Shown here piece after piece: positions 25,179 to 34,500 of a stretch of 64,000 nt of DNA. Every line of letters starts with the position of its first letter. Positions within the stretch are counted from its first letter, which is position 1. Below the pieces are notes generated by a model. The model saw nothing but the letters and a program-made list of their open reading frames with translations, did no database searches and was not told the origin of the DNA. The stretch lies in assembly GCA_002730555.1 (NCBI GenBank), contig PCAM01000021.1, positions 62,001 through 126,000 of the forward strand, written 5' to 3'. The translations under genes and the position numbers were made by a program. This DNA is from Chloroflexota bacterium. GTDB lineage: Bacteria > Chloroflexota > Dehalococcoidia > Lucifugimonadales > Lucifugimonadaceae.

Positions 25179-26696
25179 TTACGCGTCTGACGGTGGCCCG
25201 GAGAACGGGATCTGGACCGTGAAGGTTGTGCCCGAGCCGGGGGTGCTGGAGGCGTCCACGTTGCCGCCGTGGACCTCCACCAGCCGTTTGACGATTGTCA
25301 GTCCGAGCCCTGCGCCGCCGGTCACACGATTACGGGACGGATCGACCCGATAGAAACGGTCGAAGACGTGGAGGAGATCGTCGGGCGAGATGCCGGTCCC
25401 TGTGTCGGAGATCGAGATGGTCGCGGTGGCCGCGTCAGGCGTTGGGGCCACCGTAACGGCGACCCGCCCGCCTTCCGGGGTGTGGGTGATGGCGTTCTCG
25501 ACGAGGTTGGACACGACCTGCCGGATGCGGGTCGGATCCAACCGGGCGATCGGCATGCCCGCGCGGGCGGTAAGTTCAAGCGTGATGGAACGTTCTACCG
25601 CGCGCGGCCGGAATGCCTCCGCTGCGTCGCGCACCAGGCAGGACAGGTCTGATTCGACCAGCTCAAGCCGCAGACTTCCGGCTTCTACCAGCGCCAGCAA
25701 ACGCAGATCTTCGACAAGTGCGCCGAGGTACTTCGTCTGCCAGTAGATCGTGTCTATCGTCCCGTCGTCGGGCTCCAGGACGCCGTCTTTGATCGCCTCC
25801 AGGTAGCCCTGGATGTTGGTCAGCGGACTGCGCAGCTCATGAGCGATATCAGCGGTTAGTCTTCGGCGTTCGGCCTCTGAATCTTCCAGTGCGCCGGCCA
25901 TTTCGTTGAAAGCGAGTCCCAGGTCGCCCAGCTCGCTTCCGGCGTTCGCTTCGACACGCTGTGACAGATCGCCCCGGGCGACTTCCGATGCCGCGATGCT
26001 CAGCTGGTGAACCGGAGCGAGGGCGCGCCGGGTCGTGAATGTGACCATGCCGATGCCGGCCAACGCTGCGATGAGACCGGACAGTAAGAGCGAACGGTTG
26101 AATGAGGACGCCAGCTCGGAAAGCTGGGGCTCGGCAGCAAGGGCGATGTCTGAGACCGGGTGCTGGTCGTCGTTGCCCGATTCCCGCGTGGGAGGCGGTT
26201 GCAAACCGGTCGGGTCACCAAACCCCCTTTCCCTTTCACCATTGGCCAGTTCACGAATAAAGGCCGACCGCGAGCCCGGGGGCGCGACAAACGCCTCGCC
26301 CGTTTCGATGAAGAAATTTCCCATCTGGACTCCGCCAACAACGACCGGTCGCTGGAGGAAGAACTGTGAAAGGAGCGGGTTCCGATCGAACGCGGAGTGG
26401 GAGTCGCCGACGATAAGCCCGCGCTCGTCTTCGATCACGATCCGCCAGTCGTAGAGCCGGGACACCTGCACCAGCGCATCCTGCACTTCAACCCAACTGT
26501 CGTTCTTTGTGTAGGAATCGGCCACGACCTGGTCGAGACGCTCCGCACGCGCGACGGAAATCTCGTCGCTGAATGCGTCGATCTTCCGCTCGGTGGTGGC
26601 GTAGGCGAAAGCGCTGACCGACAGCAGTGCGCCGCCCAGGATCACGGTGAATCCCAGCGTCAGCCTGAATTGAAGAGATCGCGCCCAGTTAGGCAT
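25179..26696 (-). CDS. Sensor histidine kinase
   Basis: A 505-residue membrane-bound kinase. In order: a first transmembrane helix at about 11-33, an extracytoplasmic region of about 150 residues, a second helix (about 190-212), a HAMP domain, HisKA with the phosphoacceptor His in DIAHELRSPLTNIQGYLEA, and HATPase_c with the N box (VSNLVENAITHT), G1 (DTGTGI) and G2 (GGAGLGLTIVKRLVE). The frame opens at 26849, but the ATG at 26696 gives a normal N-terminus and overlaps the response regulator stop by eight bases. It should phosphorylate the regulator encoded upstream. The signal may be linked to the secreted protein at 27462. Confidence 0.92.
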   Translation of the reverse strand: MPNWARSLQFRLTLGFTVILGGALLSVSAFAYATTERKIDAFSDEISVARAERLDQVVADSYTKNDSWVEVQDALVQVSRLYDWRIVIEDERGLIVGDSHSAFDRNPLLSQFFLQRPVVVGGVQMGNFFIETGEAFVAPPGSRSAFIRELANGERERGFGDPTGLQPPPTRESGNDDQHPVSDIALAAEPQLSELASSFNRSLLLSGLIAALAGIGMVTFTTRRALAPVHQLSIAASEVARGDLSQRVEANAGSELGDLGLAFNEMAGALEDSEAERRRLTADIAHELRSPLTNIQGYLEAIKDGVLEPDDGTIDTIYWQTKYLGALVEDLRLLALVEAGSLRLELVESDLSCLVRDAAEAFRPRAVERSITLELTARAGMPIARLDPTRIRQVVSNLVENAITHTPEGGRVAVTVAPTPDAATATISISDTGTGISPDDLLHVFDRFYRVDPSRNRVTGGAGLGLTIVKRLVEVHGGNVDASSTPGSGTTFTVQIPFSGPPSDA

Positions 26697-27438
26697 CGCC
26701 AAACCGGTATCCCATCCCGTACACGGTGTGGACATATCGTCGGCCTGCGGACTTCTCAAGCTTCCGGCGGATGTTGGATATGTGGGTGTCGACGGTTCGG
26801 CCCATGCCGTCGTAGCCGTACCCGAGCACTTTCTCGATGATGCTGTCACGGGACAGAATCTGGCCGTTGTTGAGCATCAGGTATGAGAGCAACCGCATCT
26901 CCGTGGCGGTGAAGCGGAGCATCTCCCCGTCGACCTTGACCGAACCCGCCCGCATGTCCAGCTCTATGGGGCCGAAGGACAGGGTTTTCCCGGCGTTATG
27001 ATCATCTTGTTTTGGGCTTGTTCGGCGAAGGACGGCCCTGATCCTGGCGGCCAGTTCACGCGGTGAGAACGGCTTCGTAACGTAGTCGTCGGCGCCGCTG
27101 TCGAGGCCGGTCAAACGATCCGACTCATCGACCCGTGCCGTCAGCATGATTATCGGGACGTCGGACTCCGCCCGGAGTCTCTCGCACACGGCGAGGCCGT
27201 CCATGCCGGGCAGCATGATGTCGAGCACCACCAGGCGCGGCGACTCGGTGAGCGCCTTACGAAGGCCGTCTATGCCGTCCCTCGCCTCGATCACACTGTG
27301 GCCGTCACGCTCAAGGTAGAGGCGAATCAGCCAGACGGTGTCGGGGTCGTCCTCGACGATGAGGATCGGCTTTTGCGACTCGGTCGGTGGGGTGGAGTCA
27401 GTCATGAAGCCGTCCACAACCGTGTGTACCTGCGCCAT
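26689..27438 (-). CDS. OmpR/PhoB family response regulator
   Basis: A 249-residue two-domain regulator. The receiver has the acidic pair in ILIVEDDPD, the phosphorylated Asp in LVVLDIMLPGMDG, Thr in IMLTARVDE and Lys in YVTKPFSPREL. A winged-helix DNA-binding domain follows (LRFTATEMRLLSYLMLNNG to VDTHISNIRRKLEKSAG). The ATG at 27438 has AGAGGA nine bases upstream, so this start is preferred over the internal Met. It lies 23 bp after the secreted protein gene and overlaps the kinase gene. It may bind the TTGA direct repeats in the promoter region at 28418-28454. Confidence 0.93.
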   Translation of the reverse strand: MAQVHTVVDGFMTDSTPPTESQKPILIVEDDPDTVWLIRLYLERDGHSVIEARDGIDGLRKALTESPRLVVLDIMLPGMDGLAVCERLRAESDVPIIMLTARVDESDRLTGLDSGADDYVTKPFSPRELAARIRAVLRRTSPKQDDHNAGKTLSFGPIELDMRAGSVKVDGEMLRFTATEMRLLSYLMLNNGQILSRDSIIEKVLGYGYDGMGRTVDTHISNIRRKLEKSAGRRYVHTVYGMGYRFGDA

Positions 27439-27461
27439 GCGGTGGATCCTCTTGAATTGAT

Positions 27462-28367
27462 CTAGAGGTTGACCGGCTCCGGGTCGTCGGTTGATTCATC
27501 CGTCCGGGGAGTGAAGTCATGGAATCGCTCGAATCCACCGAACCCCCTGAAATCACGGAAACCGTGACCGTCTCCATCCCGCCCGCCGCGGAAGAAGAAA
27601 CCGGGTCCAACGCCCTCGAGCTCAAACTCAAAACCATCTCCACCGAACTGGGAGAATCCGCCCTCCGGAATATTGAAACCGGGGAATTCAGGCGTTTCGC
27701 CATCGAACTTCGGCAGTTCATTTCGGAACTGCTCCAGCCGTTCCCGAAGCCCGTCCAGGTCAAGCGACCCCCGGTCTTCGTCAAACCTGTAAAACCCGCC
27801 CCCGCCGAAGGGCGAAACGCCCTCGCCAAACGGGGCGAAGCTCCCAAAAGCTTCCAGGGGATCCGGTACCAGTTTATCGACGGCGTCCGGGCGAAGGTCC
27901 AGCCATGCCTGGACTGCGTCCGCATCACCCTGAGAAAGCCTGTCGGCTTCGACCATGGCGGCAAGCTTTTCTGGCGAGATGTTCGGAATGGGCAGCGCAG
28001 CGCCGGGTTTGGGATGGCCGGGCTTGCCTTTATGTGCCTGCTTCCGGGCAGGGCCAAGGCCGTCAAAAGCAATCGGCTGAGAGTTGAGCCATTCGGTGAT
28101 CTCGGTGGCTTCGTCGCCCGTGAGAGTGCCGTCCTCCACGAGTGCCGCAAGGGCCTCCGCCTGTTTCTCGTCCTGAACCTCAGATTTCGCCTGCACAAAC
28201 GCGTCGTCGAGTTCCGTGCGTTCAATCCCCAGGATAGAGGCGACCCTGTCTAGCAGCTCGCCTTCGCCCGTGCCGCCGCGGAAATCGGCGGAGGCGGCGG
28301 TAGCGCCTATCAGAACGCCAACTGCGCCCAACGCCACCACCAGGCTCAAGAACCATCGACGACTCAT
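27462..28367 (-). CDS. Secreted protein with DUF2680-like helical repeats, function unknown
   Basis: A 301-residue protein with an N-terminal signal peptide (MSRRWFLSLVVALGAVGVL, probable cleavage after ATAASA). Two related helical segments follow at about 35-95 and 128-165. Each has the pattern of an acidic helix, an EDGTLTGDEA- or EADRLSQGDA-like turn, then a helix ending W-L, which resembles DUF2680 (YckD-like) domains. The C-terminal 120 residues are rich in Gly, Phe, Asp and Pro and look disordered. It is the first gene of an operon with the response regulator and kinase. It might be an extracytoplasmic sensor partner or a feedback regulator; no function is established. Confidence 0.75.
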   Translation of the reverse strand: MSRRWFLSLVVALGAVGVLIGATAASADFRGGTGEGELLDRVASILGIERTELDDAFVQAKSEVQDEKQAEALAALVEDGTLTGDEATEITEWLNSQPIAFDGLGPARKQAHKGKPGHPKPGAALPIPNISPEKLAAMVEADRLSQGDADAVQAWLDLRPDAVDKLVPDPLEAFGSFAPFGEGVSPFGGGGFYRFDEDRGSLDLDGLRERLEQFRNELPKFDGETPEFPGFNIPEGGFSQFGGDGFEFELEGVGPGFFFRGGRDGDGHGFRDFRGFGGFERFHDFTPRTDESTDDPEPVNL

Positions 28368-28417
28368 GTTTTAAAACTTCCTGATCGAGCGAGTGCCCGC
28401 TGTTTTCCATCGCTTCA

Positions 28418-28454
28418 ACTATATTTTACGCGCGCAATGTCAAGGAAGTTTCAA
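28418..28454 (-). promoter_or_regulatory. Promoter region of the two-component operon with TTGA direct repeats
   Basis: On the minus strand the segment has TTGAAA (28449-28454) and, 11 bases on, a perfect TTGACA (28438-28443), then AT-rich TAAAATATAGT (28418-28428). The spacing of TTGACA to TATAGT is only 14, so the exact promoter is unclear. Direct repeats with an 11-base period are the usual target of OmpR/PhoB regulators, so autoregulation is plausible. Confidence 0.4.
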
Positions 28455-28509
28455 GTTTTAGACTCGGCGAGTGGCAACGTGAGTGCCAGGGACCGGGCCG
28501 ATGGCCCCT

Positions 28510-29661
28510 TCAGACTGCGGAGATGGCAGCGGGCAGGTAGGGGCAGCAGGGCTCGGAAGCCAAGGGATCGCCGGTCATCGCGAAAGACCGGGCGCGCGAT
28601 CCGCCGCAGACGACATTGAACGGGCACAGACCGCATTTGCCGTTCAGAGCCCCGGGGTCCCGGAGGGCACGGAAAGTTGGATTATTGCGGTAAAGGTCCA
28701 AAACATTGTCGGTGCGCACGTTACCGGTCCGGTAGGGGAGGAAGCCGCTCGGATACACGTCGCCGATGTGCGAGACAAAGAAGATGCCCTTGCCGTCATT
28801 CGTGACAGGCCCTGGCCACAGCCCGCGCACCTCGGCGGGGCCCATGCCCCCGATATCCCGTCCTTCGGTCTGCAGGCGTTTCTGGATGCTGACGCGCCGG
28901 AAAGGCTGACCAAGCGTGGTCTTGCTCATGAACGGCCAGTTGCGACGGTTATCGACGACCCAGTTGAAGGTTTCCTCGTGCTGCTCCGGCGACATCAGCG
29001 CCACGTCAAGCCCGCGCCCGACAGGCACCAGCAGGAACAGATCCCAGAGCGCCGCGCCTTCACGGCCAACAAGCTCCGCCATTTCGGGGAGGTACTCCCG
29101 GGTCCGGCGGGTGATGGTGGTGTTGACCTGGAACTCCAGCCCGACCTCGTGTGCATCCCGAAACATCTGGATCGTGCGATCAAAGGTCCCGGGAAAGCCA
29201 CGGAAAACGTCATGAGATTCCGCATCGGGACCATCGAGGCTGAACGATACGCGTGACACGCCGAGATCGACCAGCTTCTGGAAGCGATCTTTCGTGGCGA
29301 GTGCGGTGGCGCTCGGAGAGACAGAGGTCGTCAGCCCGAGGCCTACGGCGTGCTCCACGACTTCAAACAGGTCTCGTCGCATGAATGGATCGCCGCCACT
29401 CAGAACGATGATGGGCTTGTGGTCGAATCCCGTCAGCCGGTCCATGAGTTGGAGGCCGTCCTCGGTGGACAGCTCCAGCGGGTGCCGTTTCGGCTGCGCC
29501 TCTGCGCGGCAGTGCTCGCACGCGAGCGCGCAGGCGCGCGTCATCTCCCAGAAAACGACTACGGGATCGCGATCCGTATCGACACGAGGCATCCCACCGG
29601 GCATGCCGGGCCGCCCACCCGGATGGCCTCCGGGGTGTCCGGATCCGCGCTGGCCCGTCAT
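28510..29661 (-). CDS. Radical SAM/SPASM protein, AhbD/TIGR04053-like
   Basis: A 383-residue radical SAM enzyme. The N-terminal 25 residues are rich in Gly, Pro and His. The 4Fe-4S cluster that cleaves S-adenosylmethionine is held by Cys44, 48 and 51 (CALACEHC), followed by the GGDP motif in VLSGGDPFMRRDLF. The C-terminal SPASM domain has CGLCPFNVVCGG and a final pair of Cys in SEPCCPY for auxiliary clusters. The EMTRACxLxCxHCRAEAQ region matches heme b synthase AhbD and the related TIGR04053 family. The ATG at 29661 overlaps the stop of the AhbC-like gene (TAATG), so they act together. A role in heme formation is likely but not certain. Confidence 0.82.
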   Translation of the reverse strand: MTGQRGSGHPGGHPGGRPGMPGGMPRVDTDRDPVVVFWEMTRACALACEHCRAEAQPKRHPLELSTEDGLQLMDRLTGFDHKPIIVLSGGDPFMRRDLFEVVEHAVGLGLTTSVSPSATALATKDRFQKLVDLGVSRVSFSLDGPDAESHDVFRGFPGTFDRTIQMFRDAHEVGLEFQVNTTITRRTREYLPEMAELVGREGAALWDLFLLVPVGRGLDVALMSPEQHEETFNWVVDNRRNWPFMSKTTLGQPFRRVSIQKRLQTEGRDIGGMGPAEVRGLWPGPVTNDGKGIFFVSHIGDVYPSGFLPYRTGNVRTDNVLDLYRNNPTFRALRDPGALNGKCGLCPFNVVCGGSRARSFAMTGDPLASEPCCPYLPAAISAV

Positions 29662-30845
29662 TAGACGGCGACCGTCTCCGCTATCTCGGCGTCGGTCAGG
29701 TAGCAGGCCGGGTCCATACCGAAGGGATCGCCGGTGGCGGACTCGCCGCGGACCCTCAGGTTGCCGTTGCAGGAGTTCAGCCATGAGCAGTCACGGCAGC
29801 GCTGCGGCAGCAGGGCCTTCCGGTCACGGAGTTGAGACAGGAATCCGTTGTCCGCATCCTCCCAGACCTCGCTGAAAGGCTGTTCCAGGACGTTGCCCAG
29901 GTTGCGGGTCCACCAGAACTGGTCCGGGTGGATGTTGCCAAGGTTGTCGATGCTGGCGATGCCACGCCCGGCGCTGTTGCCGCCGTTCTTCAGCATCAGC
30001 CGTTCGATGTCATCTGCGCGGTCCGGGGCGTGTTCACGCGCCCACATGGCGAGGATCGGACCGTCCGCGTGGTTGTCCACGGTCAGGACTTCGAGATTGT
30101 GGCCAGTCGCGTGGGACTGGATCGTGCGCTTGAAGATGAACTCCACGGCCTCACGTCGGCGGTCGTTATCCAGGTCAAACGACAGCAACTTCTCGCCGCG
30201 GCCGGCGTAGGCCAGGTGATAGATGCACACGCGCGGGATGCCGACTTCTTCCGCGAGGTCGAACAGTCCCGGCATGTCGTCGACGTTCTGCTTCGTCATG
30301 GTGAACCGAAGACTGACGCGCATGCCAACGTCTGTGGCGTTGCGGATGCCCTCAAGCGCGTCCTTGAACGCGCCCTTCGAGCCCCGGAACTTGTCATTGA
30401 CTTGTTCAAGACCGTCCAGGCTGATCCCGGCGCGAACCATTCCGGCATCGGCAAGCGTGCGTGCTATCTCGGGCGTCATCAGGGTGCCGTTGGAGGACAG
30501 GGTCGGTCGCAGGCCGCGATCGGCGGCGTGCTTCACCAGGATCGGCAGATCGAAGCGTTTGATCGGCTCCCCGCCGGAGAAGAGAAGAACCGGAATGCCG
30601 TAATCGGCCAGGTCGTCTATAACCTTGATCGCCTGCTCGGTGGTCAGTTCCCCCGGGTAGACCTCATCATGCGACGAGGCGTAGCAGTGGGCGCAGTGGA
30701 GGTTACAGCTTCGCGTGACGTTCCAGACGACGATGGGGCGTCGATGGACGGGGGCCGGGTTGGGGTTTTCGGCCTTCTTCTCGCCGTACCGGAGATCGTC
30801 CCCGGGGGTTCGTACGTCACAGAGAAGACGCGTAACGCTCAGCAA
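29661..30845 (-). CDS. ahbC: Radical SAM/SPASM protein, AhbC (didecarboxysiroheme deacetylase)-like
   Basis: A 394-residue radical SAM enzyme resembling AhbC/NirJ, which removes acetate side chains of 12,18-didecarboxysiroheme in the siroheme-dependent heme pathway. The cluster cysteines are 47, 51 and 54 (CNLHCAHC), followed by LLFSGGEPI. Family-specific segments are VLTVDNHADG, NGGNSAGRGIASIDNLGN and HPDQFWW. The SPASM end has CRDCSWLNSCNGNLRVRGE and a last Cys in DPACYLTDAEI. The long open frame to 31262 is not used here. A TTG at 30843-30845 has GGGAGG six bases upstream and gives the family N-terminus (RLLCDVRTPGDDLRYG). It is coupled to the AhbD-like gene. Confidence 0.82.
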   Translation of the reverse strand: MLSVTRLLCDVRTPGDDLRYGEKKAENPNPAPVHRRPIVVWNVTRSCNLHCAHCYASSHDEVYPGELTTEQAIKVIDDLADYGIPVLLFSGGEPIKRFDLPILVKHAADRGLRPTLSSNGTLMTPEIARTLADAGMVRAGISLDGLEQVNDKFRGSKGAFKDALEGIRNATDVGMRVSLRFTMTKQNVDDMPGLFDLAEEVGIPRVCIYHLAYAGRGEKLLSFDLDNDRRREAVEFIFKRTIQSHATGHNLEVLTVDNHADGPILAMWAREHAPDRADDIERLMLKNGGNSAGRGIASIDNLGNIHPDQFWWTRNLGNVLEQPFSEVWEDADNGFLSQLRDRKALLPQRCRDCSWLNSCNGNLRVRGESATGDPFGMDPACYLTDAEIAETVAV

Positions 30846-31277
30846 ATCTGGCCTCCCTAGGCTTGTCGTCAGGGGAACTTTACGGCGGCCGGCGACCTGC
30901 GATGGTCGAGCGATATCTCGGCGGTGGAAGAGGGATGGATGCGATTCCTCGAACCGATCGGAGTCCATGCATAAACCGGATGCCGCACATCGAGTCTCGC
31001 GCCGGGTTATTCGTTGTGCGCGTTTCTTCACACAACCCTCATGAATTGGCTCAGAAGGAGACGGTTTGCGATCTGGCGTTTCTACAGGGACGGCTTCTGG
31101 GTCGCATAAACGTGGTGCGATGATGTCCGGCATCGCTTCCGGGACCAGATCGCTCTCCCGATGCGTCTGTAGATCTGACGGATGCTTCATCGCCACACGG
31201 CCGAGCTGCATGAAAGACGAGCTGCATGAAAGAGAGGACGGATGAACTCCGACACGGCACACCCCGGCATCCGACGA
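30846..31277. other. Intergenic stretch upstream of the AhbC-like gene
   Basis: About 430 bp that a long minus-strand frame crosses, but the translated product matches nothing I know and the real start of the AhbC-like gene lies at its edge. A 16-base tandem duplication sits at 31203-31234. No promoter is clear. Confidence 0.4.
31203..31234. repeat. 16-bp tandem duplication
   Basis: Two adjacent copies of GAGCTGCATGAAAGA plus one base (31203-31218 and 31219-31234), identical except for the last base. Confidence 0.8.
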
Positions 31278-31460
31278 TTAAGGCTGCTCGGCGCCCTCTG
31301 TGCTGCCATCGATCCGCCGGTTGCCGTTGTTCCAGGTGCAGATCGAGTCTTCGACGTGGAACACCAGCGATCCTTCCTCCGAGTCCTTTCGGGCGGACAA
31401 CGCCGTCGGCACATCTATGAGACGCAACCACACAATTTTGGCCAGTATGCCCAGGATGAC
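31278..31460 (-). pseudogene. Remnant of an Eis-like acetyltransferase C-terminus
   Basis: On the minus strand a frame ending at TAA 31278-31280 reads VWLRLIDVPTALSARK, then LVFHVEDSICTWNNG. This is the sterol-carrier-like C-terminal domain of Eis/GNAT multi-domain acetyltransferases (pattern WLRLxDVxxALxAR ... LxVxDxxCPWNxG). Upstream the frame loses similarity within about 15 codons, so only some 50 to 60 codons remain and no start is present. It lies directly downstream of the dnaE2 stop on the same strand. Identification rests on my recall of the family pattern. Confidence 0.55.
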
Positions 31461-31549
31461 AGTTGTTGGATGGAGCCGATCGCGATACGAAAGTGACGCC
31501 GTACTTTACCGCCCCGCGAACCCGCTCGCCAAATAAGGGGCCACCGGTC

Positions 31550-34500
31550 CTACCCCCAGTCCTTCGACTTCAGCATGCTGAAGTCTGTTGGCACCGGCGT
31601 GACCGTGCGCACCACCACGTTCAGCGTCCCCTCGCGGTGCGACACGATCCCGCTGCACAGCAGAATCGCATCGCGCGCCGTTCGGCGTACCCGCTTGTAG
31701 ACATCCGGCCAGATCACCAGCGGAGCGTGGCCGGTCTCATCCTCCAGCGTGATGAACACCGCTTTCGCCAGTGGCCTTTGCCGACGGATCACGACCCCGG
31801 CCACGCGTATCGGCGTGCCGTCCTTCAGATGGCGAATATCGGCGCTTCTCACCACGTCCGGCGGCAGGTGCAGCCGTAATTTCTCCATCAGGTGGCCGCG
31901 TGGGTATAACCCGAGCGTGTTGTACTCGCCCTTCATCACATCCCACTCGGACGCCTCCGGCAGCGCCACCATGTCCTGCTCCACCGGCAACTCGAAGGCG
32001 AGTTGGCGTCCGACGGGCCGATAGCGCAGCCCAACCTCCCACTTCGTCTCGCGCCGGTTCTCGTCGAGAGGCGTCCAGACGGTTCGCTGTTCCCGTACCA
32101 CTTTATTAGTGTCAGGGCTCGATGGCAGGGGCACCGGACCCGGCACCTCCAGCACGCCGACCAACGCCGGGGCGCTTGTTGCTACCGCTCGTGATACAAG
32201 CGAGTCAAACGTCCCGGCATCCACCAGCTTGTCGAGCGACTCGTGCCTCACGCCGGTGCGCGCCATGAAGTCGGAAACAGACGCAAACGGCCCGTTTGAA
32301 TCGCGCTCCGCCAGCACCTGGTCGGCCGTCGCAGAGCGCACAGTTGCCACGTGCGCGAAACCCAGCCGCAAGCGTTCATCGTCGATGACCGACAGCTTCC
32401 CGCTGCGGTTTGCGTCCGGGTTCAAGACCTGCACGCCGTGGCGCCTTGCGTCCTCCTTAAGTGTCTCCAGGTTATAGAACCCCATCGGCTGCTGGTTGAA
32501 CAACCCCACGAAGAACTCCAGCGGGTAGTAACGCTTCATCCATGACATCTGGTAGGCGGTGACACCGAAGGCGAAGGCGTGCGCCTCCGGGAACTGGAAC
32601 TCGCCGTGGAACTTGCTGAATATCTTGTCAGCGGCCTCCGGCGGTACCCCGCGTGCCAGCGCTCCAGTCATGAACTTCTCTCGCCAGAAGGGAATCAACT
32701 CTGCCCGGTTGCGTCGGCTGAACGCCCGGCGCATTCGGTCGCCCTCCGCCGGCGTGAACCCGCCGACGTGGACCGCCAGCTCCATCAACTGGTCCTGGTA
32801 GAGCGGCACGCCGTACGTGCGTTCAAGCGCTGCCTTCTCAAGCGGGTGGTCGTAGTCCCAGTCGGGTTCGAGGCCGGTATGTCTGCGTATCAGCATCGAC
32901 ACGCCATCGTTGACGCCGACTCCGGGACGGACAGCGCCCACCTCCCACGCCATCTCGAACAGGTTTTTGGGTCGGATCCGTGGAATCGTCTGCATCTGGG
33001 CGGCGGACTCCACTTGAAATACGCCGACGGTGTCCGCCCGGTGCAGCATGGCGTACACCTTCGGGTCCTCGAAATCGATGCGCGAAAGATCGACACGCTC
33101 CTCCGTGCGCTGCTCGATCAACCTGAGCGCCTCGTTCATCTGCGACAGAGCGCCCAGCGCCAGGAAATCGATCTTCACAAAGCCGGCGTCGTCTGCGCTG
33201 TCCTTGTCCCACTGGCAGATGTATCGACCGTCTATGGCGCTGCGCTGGAGCGGTACGGTCTCCGAGAGCGGGCGTGCCGAGAGGATCATGCCGCCGGGGT
33301 GCTGCGCCAGGTATTTCGGGAAGCCGCCGAGCTGGAGGGACAGGCGCACAAGGTCCTGCCAGAGCGGCAGGTCTGCACGGTCCCGGTACTCCGGCAACGA
33401 CCGCATCTCCGCCGGCAGGTCTTTCACACCGGCGTGGCCGTCGACCCGCTTCGTCAGCTTGTCCAGATCGTCCTCGGGTAGCCCGAGCGCCTTGCCGATG
33501 TCCCGGATGGCGCCCTTGATTCGGTATGTGGAGATCATGCCGGTGAGCACGGCGCGATCATTCCCCCAGAGCTCGTGGACGCGCAGGATCAACTTCTCCC
33601 GGATGTCGCGCGGGAAGTCCAGGTCGATGTCGGGCGGACCGTCCATCTCGGCATTCGGCAAGAAGCGGTCCAGCGTCAGCCCGAACTCCAGCGGGTCGAT
33701 GTGCGAGAGGCCGATCAGGTAGCCGACCAGCATCGCCACCGAGGAGCCGCGCCCTCGCCCGGGCGGGTTCTCCTCCAGCGGCAGTCCGGGTTCGACCAGC
33801 CCCAGGTCTTCCTGCACCTCGCGGGCGATCTTGATGATCTCGTAGTACTGGAGCACGAACCCGGCCAGGTTGTGCTTCTCCAGCAGCGCCATCTCCTCAT
33901 CCAGCCGCTCCTTGATGGGCGGCGTGACCTCGCCGTACTTGCGGACGGCGGACTCCTCACACAGCTTCCGCAGCCAACTTGTCTGGGAGTGATCGCCAGG
34001 AACGTCGTAGTCCGGGAAGTCGTAGACCTTTGCCGATGTGAGGTCGAAATCGCAGCGGTTGGCTATGCGGACCGTGTTCTCTATGGCCTCTGGATATGCG
34101 GCGAACAGCGCCGCCATCTCCGACGGTGGCTTCAGGTAAAACTGGTCGTTGGCGCGCCGCTCCCTGTGCGTTTCTTCAAGCGATTTGTTGTGCTGGATGG
34201 AAACGAGAACGTCGTTCAGGTGGCTGCGCTCACGGAGGTGGTAGTGGACGTTGTTTGTGGCGACCACGGGGATGCCGAGGTCGACGCCGATGCCCGCCAT
34301 GAGCCGGTTGCGCTCGGTGTCGCCGAGCACCAGGTTTTGTTGTAGCTCAAGGAAGAAGTTGTCCGCGCCAAACCAGTCCCTGTACTGCGCCGCCAGGCGA
34401 CGGGCCTCGCCGAGATTACCCGTAAGGACGAGCTCTGGGATCTCCCCGTGACGGCAGCCGGAAAGGCAGATCACCCCGCTTGCGTGCTCTTTAAGCAGGG

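Noticed and set aside
27519-28253. Plus-strand frame of 244 codons opposite the secreted protein gene
   Set aside because: The minus-strand gene has a signal peptide, a ribosome site and an operon context; the plus frame has no known domain.
29832-30860. Plus-strand frame of 342 codons opposite the AhbC-like gene
   Set aside because: It is antisense to a clear radical SAM enzyme and matches no family.
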